Program-made: the position numbers and the translations under genes
Origin: Solanum dulcamara
Taxonomy: Eukaryota; Streptophyta; Magnoliopsida; Solanales; Solanaceae
DNA: 64,000 nt
Direction: 5' to 3'
Assembly: GCF_947179165.1 (NCBI RefSeq)
Contig: NC_077244.1
Span: forward strand, 9,674,449-9,738,448
Part shown: positions 44,713-58,049 of the stretch, piece by piece
How the letters are laid out: each line of letters begins with the position of its first letter
How positions within the stretch are numbered: the first letter of the stretch is position 1
Notes under the pieces: generated by a model
What the model was told of the DNA's origin: nothing
The model's database searches: none
The model's input: only the letters and a program-made list of their open reading frames with translations

Positions 44713-44723
44713 CTCTGATACCA
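44713..44723 (-). promoter_or_regulatory. Primer-binding site of the minus-strand chromovirus
   Basis: TGGTATCAGAG on the minus strand, two bases from the LTR end TTATCA. Canonical initiator-Met site. Confidence 0.9.
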
Positions 44724-44725
44724 CT

Positions 44726-44860
44726 TGATAAGAATCGGGTTACTTGAATAAACAAGAAATTAATGCGGAAGCAAAAATAAATAGATTAAAGACAACAATT
44801 GAAACATATGCAAAATTGGAGAAGAAAATCCCAAATTCAAAACTGTGCTAAGAACCCATG
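44726..44860 (-). mobile_element. Truncated 5' LTR of the minus-strand chromovirus
   Basis: Matches 35210-35345 with scattered changes, then stops at AAGAACCC and joins to different LTR sequence. About 1.1 kb of LTR and the right target duplication are missing, so a deletion reached this point. Confidence 0.85.
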
Positions 44861-45821
44861 ACTTAAATCGCCTCAATATAGAGAGACAAATCCCCCTTTC
44901 GAAGTTTTAAGAACATAGATGAAAATGATACTTAAAACGAGCCTCAGATGTCCCTTAAGATAACCCGTGATGGTCTCTTAAGAGACACCCACCAAAAGGC
45001 CGCCATCTCTTTAGCGACACAAGGTCGCTTTAGCGGCCCCCACCCCAGGTGCCATGGTCTCTTTAGGGACTACCTGGTCGCTTTAGAAGCAGTCACTTTA
45101 GAAACCACCAGAATCTTTAACAATGGCACCAGACTCAGCTAGTGAAAAAATGAGCTTTGCACGTCCAATTCTCCGATGGGGTGCTCGGGATTTGGTCAAA
45201 ATCCCATGCACGCAAATAAGATATACTACTCCACTAGATTTGAAATTTTGGACTCAATGAAGAATTCAAAATTCCTATACAAGTTTATTTTAATGAAAAG
45301 TGGGTCCGACACTCAAGTGATATTTTGAGACTAATTCTACAATGGGCGTCGGGATTAGATCGGAATCTTCGAAAAGCAAATGAAGGGTTGTCCTAGACTA
45401 TAATCAGCATTTCAGAACTAATTGTGCTGTTAGAATTTTCATTCGAGCGCATTTTCCAAGAATGTTGAATAAATTCAACCATGGGCCAAATTTCAAAGGT
45501 AAAAGTGCCAAATGGCCCCAAACTCATACTAATTGCCTCGATACTTGTGCCGACCATGTGACTAGCCTAATTTTGCTATTTCACAATTGAGGGAACCATT
45601 TGAATTCTATTATGAGACTGTTTACCTGAAGTTTTGACTGAATTCAACTTTTTAAGTTATAAAGGCTCCAAAATAGGGAAACGAGCCTAAAACCCAAATG
45701 AACGACCAAGTGACCAAGCTACCAGTGCCAGCAGGTCATAAATAACATGAGGTCACTATAGGAAGGCTCTAAATAATGAAATGGAAGCGGTATAAGGAAA
45801 ATGACACGGAGGGTCATTACA
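44861..45821 (-). mobile_element. Chromovirus LTR fragment J
   Basis: On the minus strand it starts TGTAATGACCCTCC (ending at 45821) and is similar over several hundred bases to the start of the H LTR at 54260 and 63481 (CATTTATGACCTG, GAATGACCCTTC-like blocks). It has its own GC-rich repeat of GCTAAAGCGACC/GTCTCTTAAGAGAC at 44930-45120. It is truncated on the left by the junction with the other chromovirus. Confidence 0.75.
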
Positions 45822-46789
45822 TTCTACACTCAAATGAAGCATCACTTGAGTATAACCAGTCCATGCCAAGAATGATATCAAAATCAAGCATGTCTAGCTC
45901 TACTAATCAATTGATGTTATATTTTGAAAGATAGAAACTGAGAAATTTGTATAGATCCCCTTAGCTATAAGTGACTCACCAATAGGTGTAGAGACTAGAA
46001 AAAGTTCTAACAAGATTTTGGGATTGCCATCCAAATTCACTGCAATATAAGGAGCCATGGAGGAAAGTGTAGCTCCTGGATCTAAACATCAAGATGAAAG
46101 ACTTTCAATATACAGTGACTATATTTGAGGAATCCTCTTGATCATGTCAAGTCTATAGAGCATACAACCTGCCTTGGCACTTTCTTCCATAAGAATTAGA
46201 TAAGGCGCCCTACTAAGTGGGGAGACCTATTGAAGCTGGTGTAGTGTTAGGCTGAGCCTATTGAAGAATATCCCTGCCCTTGCCTAGGGATGATGGGCAA
46301 TCCCTCAATTTATGACTGGTCTTTCCACATCTAAAACAACTACCAATGTTAGCCATACACTCTCCCGAATGATTCTTACCATACTTCTAGCAAACCTCAA
46401 AAAAGGGACCACTAGTTTCACTACTATGAGTCTTAGAGCTTGGTTGTCTACACTGGTTCTCAGATATAATCTTTAGTACTAAAGCACTAGAAGATGATGC
46501 GGCTGGGTTAGAAAGCTTCTATCAAAATTAAGAATGACTACCACCTCCTGATTTCTGAGATGAGTAGTCCACACTATCTTCCCCTCTTTTTATCCCTAGC
46601 ACTCTCCTTGAGCTTATCTTTCTCAATCTGGTTAGCATGAGTCATCAAACGTGAGATATCCATCTCCTTGATCAACATCGTGGTCCTAAATTTCTTCACC
46701 ACCATCTCAAAAACACCAAAAGACAAACTTACTCATAGGGTCCCTAGAGTCGGCCACCATAGTTGGAGCATACTTTGAAAGTTGAATGA
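45822..46789 (-). pseudogene. Chromovirus (Tekay-like) gag-protease remnant
   Basis: The minus strand reads, from right to left, KYAPTMVADSRDPMS in the late capsid, a CCHC knuckle CFRCGKTSHKLRDC, then LDPGATLSSMAPYIAV (protease DPGA active-site region in place of DSGA), VSTPIGESLIAKG and LDMLDFDIILGMDWL. It is followed at once by the LTR start of fragment J: RT, RNase H and integrase are deleted. So J plus this block is a collapsed element (gag-protease joined to the 3' LTR). Confidence 0.85.
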
Positions 46790-46946
46790 TGGAAAATTTC
46801 ACACTATTAGCTTTAAAGTGTTACTAATACGATGCTAGAAAATTACACTTTAGAATGTAAAGCGCTCCTTATCAAATGTGATTTACTCCAGAACAACATT
46901 TGGTAGTATTGAGAAATAGTACTAGCTACGTCTTATGTCTGGTTTG
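46790..46946 (+). repeat. Copia relic Z flank
   Basis: Matches 785-946 and 19452-19560 (GATGCTAGAAAATTAC, GGATGTAAAGCGCTCC). It ends GGTTTG where the next chromovirus inserted; the uninterrupted sequence GGTTTGTGTCATATTTTC is at 930-947. It appears to be the right-hand remainder of the relic that starts at 34441, with about 0.7 kb lost. Confidence 0.75.
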
Positions 46947-49744
46947 TGTCATGCCCCGGGAGGGTAACCTATACGTAATCGGCACTCAAAAGACATTGCT
47001 AGCTCCCAAGTGAGCCACTTGTCCTGACCACACATTCATTCATTCATTCAATCAGTGGAAGACTTAAAATAAAGAGATAATTAGATAAGAAATTCCAATC
47101 AACAATCTAATTCAAGGAAGAAAGCCATGGGCCAACAAATCGAACTCCAATCTATGTCATTAAAATAGTCTAACAAGAACAATTCAAGGAAATAAAATAC
47201 TCAATCAACCCATCACTATCTAGTCTATGAAGCCTCTACAACTATTATCTAATTAGTTCCAATGACCAGTTCATGGTTACCTCAAATCAGAAAGAAAAGA
47301 CTAAACTCAACGCAAGAAGAACATAAGTGGTATCCTCCGAATGTAGGGGATGAGTCACCAATAAGCTGAGTGTGAACAGATCCTCAATGGTGTGCCTGTT
47401 GATGATCTCTTAAACCTATCTCTGCATAATGAAATGACGCAGGTCCAAATAGACATCAGTACATGGAAAAATGTACGAGTATGTAATATGGCAGAATGAA
47501 ACATGCATAAGGTAGAAGAACATCAACTCAAGTAACTCAATCAGGAGTAAAGAACTCATTTCCTATATCATAAGTATAAAGCAACAGTAAGGTTTAGACA
47601 GAGACCAATTATATACAATTCAATCCAATCTAATCATTAGGGTACTATCAAGACCAATCTAGATCAACTCTGAAAATACTCATGTTGACTTAGATGACTC
47701 AACTCGATAGATATGCAAATGAAAATTTAGCAATGCATTTCAAATCGACTCAATTGTCTACAATATCAATCAAACCAATCACATCATATACAATCCACTT
47801 AATTTTGGAGTTTCTCTAACCGACAACCATCACCTATGAGCCAGTAATGCATAACAAAATGGTGTCGTTGCCACACCCATCCAATACTTTGCCAGGATAA
47901 GGGATGAATCACTGTCATTGGATCCAAAATTCATCAAAGTCCATCATTTTGGGACTTAAGAGGTTTTACCCTTTATACTACGCTGGCTATGTAGTTCATG
48001 GGATTCGAGTGAGGACTATACTCTTACCCAATTCGGTGCTCAATACTCCTCCCAAGACTCGATATGCTCATGTCTATTAGGTAAGATATTCAAGTCATCT
48101 CATCTGGTCTCATTGGAACCTTTTTTCAATTCATTCGTTCTATCAAATCAATCATTTCAACCAATCAATTTCCCAATCATTCTCAAATCATTAATTTATG
48201 AGGGGTTTTAGACAATTATTTATGAAAACATCCAAGACTATCAATTCATCAAGACTATCAACACTATCATCATGCTCATATTCCAATCACAATCATGCAT
48301 TCACAGTTCAAGGCTTTAGACTAAATCCTTAATCACGATGCTCTTTCAAATCAATTAAATCAAATCCACTCATTTAAATTAAATACTCAACTCTTTTAAA
48401 TCCCTTTAAAAACATGCAATCTCGACTCAAAATAATGCATAGAGAAATCAGAATCACAACACAATTATAATCTTAAAGACTCTTTCTAATTCAACTCGGG
48501 CACGGCTCATGCTCAAATCATCAAGTTCTTTCAAAAAAATATATTTTTGAAATCATTCGCAACTTATTAAAACTCGGAATCAAAACCATCATTTATGATC
48601 AAAATATTCATTTTCAAAATAGTGAAAGCTTTCAAAGACTACTCAGACTCAACTCATGTGAAAAAGTAAAACTCTTGTAAAATCAATGCTCAAAATTAAA
48701 TATAATCCTCAATTAGGGTTCATGTGAATGAAGACATCAACATGCATCCAAATCAAATACTCAACCCATGAACAACATCAATACATATTTAAATAAGTAC
48801 AAGAAACTCAACAGACAATAGATGACTTAAGAATTTAATCCAAAAAACTTGAAAACTCTAACTCAACTCGACTCTAATCAATAAAGATGAAGGGGCACGT
48901 GGAAAAACTCAGTCCAACATTGTGTTAGACTTACATACTTTAAAAGCTCAACAAATCTTGATGAAAAATCTTAACTTGAAGAAGAACAATCAAGATACCC
49001 TTTCTTGAAATTCTTGGATTTATTTTTTTGGAAACCCTATGGTTAGGATTTAAGATTTCTCTAAGTAATTCAGGTATGTATGAAGAAATTTGTACTGGAA
49101 ATCTTGAAATCTATGAAGAAGAACTAACCTTGTTGAAGAACCTTGAAAGAGAACCCTAACTTGATGTTTTTCTTGAAAATTCTTGAGTTTTAAAGTTTAG
49201 ATAGAATGAGAGGGTTTCTAATGAGGAAAAACTAATTTTTACTCATTTAGGGATATTAAAATAACTCCCCAAAGCGTTATAGGACAAAAATACCATTAAA
49301 AAATAAAAAGGGCGTCGCTTGGCTTAGACAATGGAGTCCGCGTCGCGGAGCCATCACTGACTTCTGCCAGGATAGAGCATCTCTATTAAAATGGTCATAA
49401 CTATTTACTCCAAATTCCAAAGAAGGAAAACGTGGTGGCTTTGGAAAGAGGACACGTAGATATTTTATTGGATAGGTCATAGGCTACTTAACTCTTAATA
49501 TACGGATAGATATGGTCATTTAAACTTGACCCTTATAAGATCTTATATGAAAACTTAATCGATAAAGGATCTTTCAACTCGACTTAGTAATAGAAGTTCC
49601 TTATGACCATAATTCACCTGTAATACACTTAAAATACTTTGGAATTGATCCTAACTCATTTATACAATTAGAATTCATCGAGTTTGAGTCTATACGCATT
49701 TGAAGAATGGTTCGAGTCTTGACAAAAAATGTTAGGGTATTACA
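46947..49744 (-). mobile_element. 3' LTR D of a minus-strand chromovirus
   Basis: Left end TGTCATGCCCCGGGAGGG, right end GGGTATTACA. It is a diverged member of the solo-LTR family F, with CAAACCAATCACATC and hairpin (GCATAATGAAATGACGC, imperfect) blocks. Its GC motif is different (GAGTCCGCGTCGCGGAG near 49330). Unlike the solo LTRs, the right side runs into a purine-rich tract (GGAAGTGGAGGAGATAA on the minus strand, 49745-49761), so it is the 3' LTR of an element whose 5' LTR is E. Confidence 0.8.
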
Positions 49745-52700
49745 TTATCTCCTCCACTTCCGGAATTGAAAAGGAAGCTTTTCCAAGACCGAACAAGATC
49801 AAAAGAACTGATAGCTTTCTATAATAAGAAAATAGTTATCTACTATCCATATGGCAAAAAAGGCTGATTCAATGAGATATACCTTACCTGCATTAAGATT
49901 TAAAACTTGTCGTCCTTGAGATCATTCATCCTCGATTGAAGATCAATTAGAACTGGAATCGAGGAATGAATAATAATTTAGACTCAATCATATCAACAAA
50001 TCAACCAAATCAAGCAATCTAGATAATCAACTATTCAGACTCAAGAATAGGCAAATCAGTTCAAGTCAATAGTAGGGACATTTCTATCAATATTCTCATC
50101 ATTAGGAATAAATAGAACATTGAAACTCTATCAATCGAATCATTCAAACATCTAGATCATCAACTGTCAAACTCAAGAAAGAAGATATTAACTCGAATCA
50201 AGAATAGGATGTTACTTTTGACATCATCGTTGATGGCAAGAATAGAAGTGGACCTTTGGTCTTCATGTCATCCTCATAGGATATACTATCCTTGATTTCA
50301 ACACTATAAATGGGAACTACCAATAAAGGATCTCCCAAGCACTCTTTCGATCATCGAGACATAAACTACTGGACGAATGGCAGTTGACTCAGAAGGTAAC
50401 TCCAATTCATAAGTAGCATCTCCAATCCTTTTCACAATTTGGTAAGGCCAATATATTAGTGCCCAAGCTTCCCCTTCTTTCTAAGTCTCATAACACCCTT
50501 GACGTATATCCAAATATTCACCCATAGGTCATTAATAGCCTACTACCATCACTCTTATAGTGATAACTAGACACTCAAGCCAATCACTCTAACCACCTTA
50601 ACCACATCTAAGAATTGTCAGGCCTACTTTAATACTTCTACCTATATTATTGCATGAGCTCTTACCTAGAGACATACTAACATACTCTTACCTATCTATT
50701 GCATATCACAGGGTGTCATCTTGCACCTCTTCCATACCTCTATCCTTAACTAGATAAGTATAAAACAACTATAACAATCAGGAAACACTCACTCTCCCCT
50801 ATCCGCTCTCACTCAACTCAATCTACTATCATCAACATCGCTATCAGAACTTGAAAGGAAGAATCACTGAAAATGTTTAGAGAAAAAATGTCATAATCAC
50901 AATTCATATAAGAAAGTCTGATCTAGGCACATCCATAACCAATATGATCTCTCTAGTCTTTCAGGGCCTATCATGAATTCATATAATTGTACATATTATG
51001 AAACTCAAGTCATGTATCATGTAACATAGGCCTGAAAACTCTTAGATTCATTAGACAAAATGAGGATGGCTGAATGAAATTATCAATTCTAATCCTCAAA
51101 CTCATCATGGATATACATCAATATAGGGGTACATGGGTCCAGGCCATGGGTATGGTGCTCATACATATGGAAGGAATATAGTATCACCTCGACTGAAGTG
51201 TTAGGAATATACAAAATGGAACAAAAATATCAATGTCTCATCTTGATCAACTCATCACTATCAAAACCTTAAGACTTACTTTGAGTTATTACCTTTTCAT
51301 CTCCTAATTATCCCAAAGGTCACTACTCTGAGCCTGCAGACTAATTTCCTACACTTTGCTATAAGCACACTACTCCATACGATAGAGTATCACTATTCAT
51401 AAGAACACTTAAACTCTCCAGTTATACTATACCCGAAGATACAAAACTGCTATTGAGGCCTCATTCTAAGATACTTCCCATAAGTTTCTTTTATCTTTTA
51501 TGCATCTTTCTGTACTTGCTGCTCTTATTGGCGTACACATCCAGTTTCTCTACTCTTATGATTTAACCTCTCCTCTTTATCCTGCTATCACTCATCTTCT
51601 ACGTTCACATATTGCTAACTTAGTTGAAGGAAACTTGAACTATAACAGGGGATTCATCATTATCTATATACAACTCCCTTCGACCCAATTCTTATGGATA
51701 CTAAATAAAAACAAAAACTCATCTTCATCCTTCTCCACATTAGCAGCTAAAGGATACTAACTAGTCACCCAAAGTAACTCATAAAATTAGAGCCTCATAC
51801 AACTTTATACTATCTCAGATATGCCTCTTAAGCCTCTTCTTACCAAATGACTTAGCCTCAATTCACTATTTAAATCTAAGGTTCACATAACCCCCATTAT
51901 TAACACACACTCCTCGCAATTTAATTTCTTAATCTCTCACATACGTCATTTCAAGCCTGCTAAATAAAATCTTAAAACTAGCACTATCACACTCATAATG
52001 CTATACTCTTTTTTTTCATACCATTCACCTCAAATTCAAGCTTAGGGTCTAGTACTAACACAACCATCACAGACTTCTTGCATACTATACCAACTTACAA
52101 CTACTAGGTGAAATTCAGAAACACTTTCCTACTAAGACCTCATGACAAGTAATCGATCCTCATCTCACTGTATGTCATATTACAATTTATCACCTTGTCT
52201 CCTTTTATAACCTAAATACTATATACCCATTTATTACACCTCATTACCTAGTTATATTGATATCCCTCTAAATAACATGGAGCTTTCTCTTCAAAATCAT
52301 AATCCTAACTTAGATCTATTATCTCATGACTACTCCTCCCTTACGTTCAATACCTATACTAGGTCATTTACTAGTACAAAGACACCTTAAAATAAAACTC
52401 CTCTCATGGTTCGAGTGTACTGTAACTCATGTTAACTAACAACTCTTTCTCTACCTCCTGTCATAAAAGCTAGAAGATATTTACTACTACTTTAATCAAA
52501 GTCAAAGGGACATGACTTCTAACCCCATTGCTTACCGTATAGGTACCTAAATCTAGGTACATTCCTCAATCAACCAATGTTCTCACTATTCAGTTTCTAC
52601 TCCTTTAACTCCATCTTTCTAGCTTTAGGATCCTTCTACGAATCATAGCTTACTATGCCTCAAATCACATTTCATCATATAGTGACACAAATCATTTAGA

Positions 52701-53173
52701 GACATAACTTTTCTCTCGAGGATAACATCTAAAGAAAGTTTTTAGAAAAGAGAGTATGGAAATCCATCTTGCTGTGGATTAATGCATATTCATATGAATG
52801 AGGTGCATTCTTTCAAATGAATAGACTTGTGCACACTAATTGGCTCCTCTCAAGCCTGGTGCAATATATTTAACCTTTGAATACTTTATCTGAAAGTAAC
52901 CCATCAATAAGGATCTGAGCTTTACTGTTCTTAACACCTTGAGTATGAGGGGTAGTCAAATGGATTTGATCAACACACGAATCAAAAGGGTACCTTTATA
53001 GAGTAAAACTCTATCGTACGAACTCAGAATATGAAAGAGGTGGAATAATTCCTAATATCCTATAGCCTCCTAATTTTAAGTGTGGTGCCTGACACATATA
53101 TAAGCAAGACTCTACTCCACACGGCTTCATAGAATCTCTAGGACTCTTGAACTCTGTGCTCGGATACCAAATT
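49745..53173 (-). mobile_element. Internal region of chromovirus D/E, almost non-coding
   Basis: 3.4 kb between polypurine tract and primer-binding site. At 50280-50490 the minus strand reads LRKKGKLG, YIG and ECLGDPLLVVPIYSVEIKDS with SYEDD, the integrase C-terminal (GPF/Y) end of Tekay/Del-type chromoviruses. I cannot read gag, protease, RT or integrase core elsewhere: 50500-53150 lacks recognisable domains on both strands. It is a non-autonomous (LARD-like) element or one whose interior was replaced. Confidence 0.6.
53157..53169 (-). promoter_or_regulatory. Primer-binding site of chromovirus D/E
   Basis: TGGTATCCGAGCA on the minus strand, one change from the initiator-Met site, four bases from LTR E. 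It confirms that D and E flank one element. Confidence 0.75.
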
Positions 53174-54259
53174 TTTCACCCCCTGGGAGGGTACCCTAGA
53201 TGTAACCAGCACTCAAAAGCCATTCCTGGCTCCCAAGTGAACCACTTGTCCTGATGACACATTCATTCATTCAGTCAATCAGCGAAAGACTTAAAATAAA
53301 GAGATAATTAGGTGGGCAATTCCAATCAACAATCTAACTCAAGAAAGAATGGCCATGGGCCGACAAATCAAACTCCAATCTATGTCATTAAAATAGTTCG
53401 ACAAAAATAATTCAAGGAAATAAAATACTCAACCAACCCATCATTATCTAGTCTATAAAGACTCTATTACTATTAAATAATTGGTGCCAATGACAAGCTC
53501 ATGGCTACCTCAAATCATAATTAAAAGACAAACCTCAATGCAAGAAGAACATAACTGGTATCCTTCTAATGTAGGGGAGGACTCACCAATAAGTTGAGTG
53601 TGAATAGATCCTTAACGGTATTCCTGTTGATGATCTTTTAAACCTATCTCTGCATCATAAAACTATGCAGGTCCAAATGGACGTCAGTACGTGGAATGTA
53701 TGAGTATGTAATATAGCAGAATGAAATATGCATAAGGTAGAATAACACCAGCTCAACTAACTCAAGCATGTGTAAGGAACTCAATCAGGATATCATAAAT
53801 CTAAAGCAAGAGTAAGGTTTAGATAGAGACCAATCTTATACAATCCAACCCAATCCAATAATTAGAGTACTAACAAGACCAATCTGGATCAACTATGAAA
53901 ATACTCATGTCAACTCAGAGGACTCAACTCGATAGATATGCAAATTAAAATTTAGAAATGCCTTTCAAATTGACTAAATCATCTATAATCTCAATCAAAC
54001 CAATCACATTATATACAATCCACTTAATTTGGGAGTTTCTCTAACCAACAACCATCACCTATGAGCTAGAGATGAACAAAAAAGTGGTGTAGTTGCCACA
54101 CCCTTCCGATACTTTGTCAGGGTAAGGGACGAATCACTATCATTATATCCACAATCTATCAAAGTCCATAATTTTGGAACTTAAGATGTTTAACCTTTTA
54201 TCCTACGATGGCTATGTATTTCATGGGATTCGAGTGAGGACTATATTCTTACCCAATTT
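53174..54259 (-). mobile_element. 5' LTR E of chromovirus D/E, left part
   Basis: Starts TTTCACCCCCTGGGAGGG (mutated TGTCACGCCCC) and matches D closely (for example TAAACCTATCTCTGCAT, GTACGTGGAATGTA). It is cut at ACCCAATTT, where element H inserted. The rest of E should lie beyond the right end of the window. Confidence 0.8.
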
Positions 54260-54848
54260 TGTAATGACCCTCTAGGTCATTTGCCAAATACTACTTTCAT
54301 TTCATCATTTAGAGCATTCTTATAGAGAACCCAAGTCATTTATGACCTGTTGGCGCCGATAGCACGGTCGCCTGGTTGTTTGTTTGGATTTTAGTTCTAT
54401 TTTCCTATTTAAGAGCTTTTATAACTTAAATAGTTTACTTCGGTCATAACTTCAAGAAAACGACCTTAGAACGGAATTCTGACGATTTTATTAGCTTTTG
54501 AAAGGCCAAATTAGGCCTATGATTGACTTTGGTCAACTTTCTTAGAAAACACACTTGAATAAAAATTCTGACAGTGCTGTTAGATCCGAAATATCGAGTT
54601 TAGTCTAGAATGACCCTTCGTTTGCTTCCCAAGGCTTTTGATATAATTTTGAGGCCTATTGTGGAGTTTGTATTAAAATGACCCATAGATGTGGGACCCA
54701 CTTTTAGTCATAACGACCTCGTATGGAAATTTTGACAACACCATTGAGTCTGGAATGTTAAATTTGGTAGGGTAACATATCTCAGTTGCATGCATGAGGT
54801 TCTGAATAAATTTTGAGTACCCCATCAGAGTATTTGAACTTGGTGAAA

Positions 54849-57800
54849 TATAACACCCCAATTTTTTTTTCCGCAAAGACTCGAACATTTGTCCACGTGT
54901 GTGTAGATTCGAACCGCAGGACTTGTAATTATATATATGAGTTACGATTAATTCCTAAGTATTTGAAGTGTGTTAGATATGTTTATAGGTCATAAGGGAT
55001 CTCTAACACCAAACCGAGTCCAAAGAATTCCAATCGACTAAGTTTTCGGATGAGTTAGTATAAGGGTCAACTTCAAATGACTATATCTCCTAGAATATAA
55101 TGAATTGTGTGGCCCATGACCTACCAAATTAAAGGTCTTTAAGTCTTATTTCTAACTCCACCAATATTGCAATTTTTAGAGTTCGAAATCAAAAGTTATG
55201 ACTATTTTACTATAGACTAGTACTGCAGGAATTTCAGGCCAGGGCGACCACTGCAGGAAATTTAGGCTTGGCGCTCCAGTGGCGTCCGACGCCACTATAG
55301 CCCCAGAAAACAACCTTAGTAGTTTGGTCCTTGGCGCGATGCACCACTATTAGATGTGCAGGGTTTTAAACCTATTTTGGCTTGGTGCTGCAGTGGCGCG
55401 ACACGCCAGCAGGATTTTTGCCCAGTTTTCCAGATTTTGAAGAGGGTCAACTTGGACATTTTCCCTAAACATATATACCCTCACTTGGAATGTTTTGGGA
55501 TCATTTTTCAGTCCCCTCACTTCCCAAAAACCCTAATCTTCATCCCTTCTTCTCTCCCAAATATCTCCAACAAGAAATCCTCTCAAAAGCTTAAGGATTC
55601 AAGATCTTCAAGAGAAGTCTTGGTTACTGGTGAGATGATCTTCAAGCATGGTATGTAAGCCTAACCTAAAATATGGATTGAGTTCTTCTATATGCCCATA
55701 GTTATGTTAGATAGAAGTTGTGAAAGATTTGAACCTTCTATGAAGGTTTTCTTGAAATTTCCTAAACTGTAGAATATTACTAAAATGTATTAATGATGTT
55801 CTTGAGTTGACTTTGTTGAGAGTATGGATTCATGTATTCATTCACATGAACCCAAGATGAGATTTTATTTTGGTCATAAATTATCTTGAGGATGAGATTG
55901 ATGGTTTTTATGTATAATAAAAACAATATTATTTTTCATAGTGAAATGAGGTATTCTTTTACATGAGTTTGATAAAAATTGATTTTTAGTTATATGAGAA
56001 TTTTGGGATAGTTATGAATATGAAGGGCATAAAAAGAAATGAAACCTTGGTAGAGTTAGAATGTCCTTTTGTCTCTATAAATTAAACATAGAATTGAAGA
56101 AGGATTTTGGAGTAGATGTTTGATAATGATGTGGTGATGATGTTTGGTGATGATGTTTGTTGATGATGTGAATGATGATATTTGATGATGATGTGAATGA
56201 TGATATTTGATGATGATGTGAATGAAGAGGTTATGTTGATGAGGATGTTGTGTGATCAAGTGGATTGAAGTCTAATGTGATTATGTGATATGTGATTTGT
56301 ATAATTTTATTTGATCGGAGTCTTATGAACATTTTGAAAATAAATGATCTTTTGAGAAGGAGTTTTAAATAAATAATTTGTGAATATTTTTGTATAAACT
56401 ATTTATACACTATTTATAGTTTAAAGAGTGATTATTTTCATCTTTGATTTAGAAATAGTTTAAGCATAAATTGAGTTTGAAAAAGTCTCTTAAATTCTCA
56501 TTTTTGAGCATGAGTATTTTGAGTATAAATGAGTTGAGCCCTTTTACTTTAAAATGTCGATTTTTGAGATTTAGTTGAGATTGTATCAATTTTAACGAGA
56601 AGAGTTTGATGATTTGAGATGAGTCGATTTGAAAGAAGGTCCAATGAGGCCAGATCTGATTTGAGTTTTGAAAATAGTCCAATGAGACTAAATGAGTTAA
56701 TTTGAAAGAGTCCAATGAGACTAAATGAGTATTTTGAGTATTTTACTCACTTGATAGATATGAGCATATTGAGTCTTGGAAGGAGTATCGAGCACCAAAT
56801 TGGATAAGAGTATAGTCCATACTCAAACCAATAAACTACGTCGCCAAACGTCAGAGAGGATTAAACCGTTAAAGTCGGATGCTTCCTAAATTACTGTCCT
56901 GACATGATAGGACTTGGTTGGATTGGATTCATGATCGGTTGATTCATTCATACCCTGGCAAAGTATGAACAGATGTGGCAACAACGTCGGCTTATTGTAC
57001 TATCACTCGCTCATATGGTGATAGTTGTCGGTTAGAGAAACTCCTAATTGAATGGATTGTGCTTGATATGATTGGCTTGATTGTGATTGTGGATGATTGA
57101 GTTGAATAGTAAAACATTGCATAGTTTAATTTGCATATTTATTGAGTTTGAGTACTTTGAGTTGTATGTTGAGTTGATTGTATATGATCAGATTTGGGTT
57201 AGATGAATTGTGATTGGATTGTATATGATTTGGTTAGATATATGATTGGATTGGATTGAATGATTTAATTGAATTGTATCGTACATGATTAGACTGGATT
57301 GGATGGTTTATGATTGGTCTCTGCCTAACTGTGTTCTTACTTTAGACTTATGACACTTTGATTGAGTTTCCCTTATCTTTCTGATTTGAGATATTTGAAC
57401 CAACATTATTCTTCCTTGAGGTATGTTTCATTCTGCCATATTACATACTTGTACATTCCATGTACTGACGTCCATTTAGACCTGCATCATTTCATGATGC
57501 AGAGATAGGTTTAAGAGATCATCAATAAGAGCACTTTTGAGGATCTGTACATACTCAGCATATTGGTGAGTCCTCCCTTACATTTGGAGGACACCGCTTA
57601 TGTTATTCTTGCATCAAGTTAGACCTTTCCATTTTTATTTGAGGTAGACATAAATATGTCATTGGCACCAATTAGATAGTAGTGATAGAGGCTTCATAGA
57701 CTAGATAGTGATGGGTCGAGTGAGTACTTTCTTTCCTTGAAATATTCTTGTCAAACTATTTTTTTAATGACATATATTGGAGTTAGATTTGTTGGACCAT

Positions 57801-57982
57801 GGCCTTTATTATATGAATTAGAGTGTTGATTTGAGCTGCCCACTAAATTATTCTTTATTTTAAACTTTCCGCTGATTGTTTGATATTGAATGGGTGTGTG
57901 ATTGAACTAAGTGGTTCGCTTGGGGACCAACTATGGTCTTCGAGTGCCGGCCACGTCTAGGGTACCATCCTGGGGCATGACA
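54849..57982 (+). mobile_element. Solo LTR G (3.13 kb)
   Basis: Same strand as F: TATAACACCCC (start mutated from TGTAACACCCC) to TGGGGCATGACA. A perfect 5-bp target duplication TGAAA lies at 54844-54848 and 57983-57987. Palindrome cluster 55265-55415, GATGATG tract 56110-56230, hairpin 57482-57502. Third level of nesting: G in H in E. Confidence 0.92.
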
Positions 57983-58049
57983 TGAAATATCAACTTTTTA
58001 GATAATATTTGGTGCAAGGAGAATTTCTCTCCATAATCATGGGCCCCAG

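Larger units (their letters stand above)
35210..44860 (-). mobile_element. Minus-strand chromovirus (Ty3/Gypsy) with nested solo LTR C
   Basis: 3' LTR at left (35210-36471), polypurine tract 36472-36481, pol from 36480 to about 39700, gag to about 44300 split by solo LTR C, primer-binding site 44713-44723, and a 5' LTR of which only 135 bp remain (44726-44860). The left target flank is CAAGG (35205-35209); the right flank is lost. Many stops and frameshifts. The integrase C-terminus has a DGPFKVL module but I see no chromodomain, which suggests a CRM/Reina-like clade; that placement is tentative. Confidence 0.9.
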
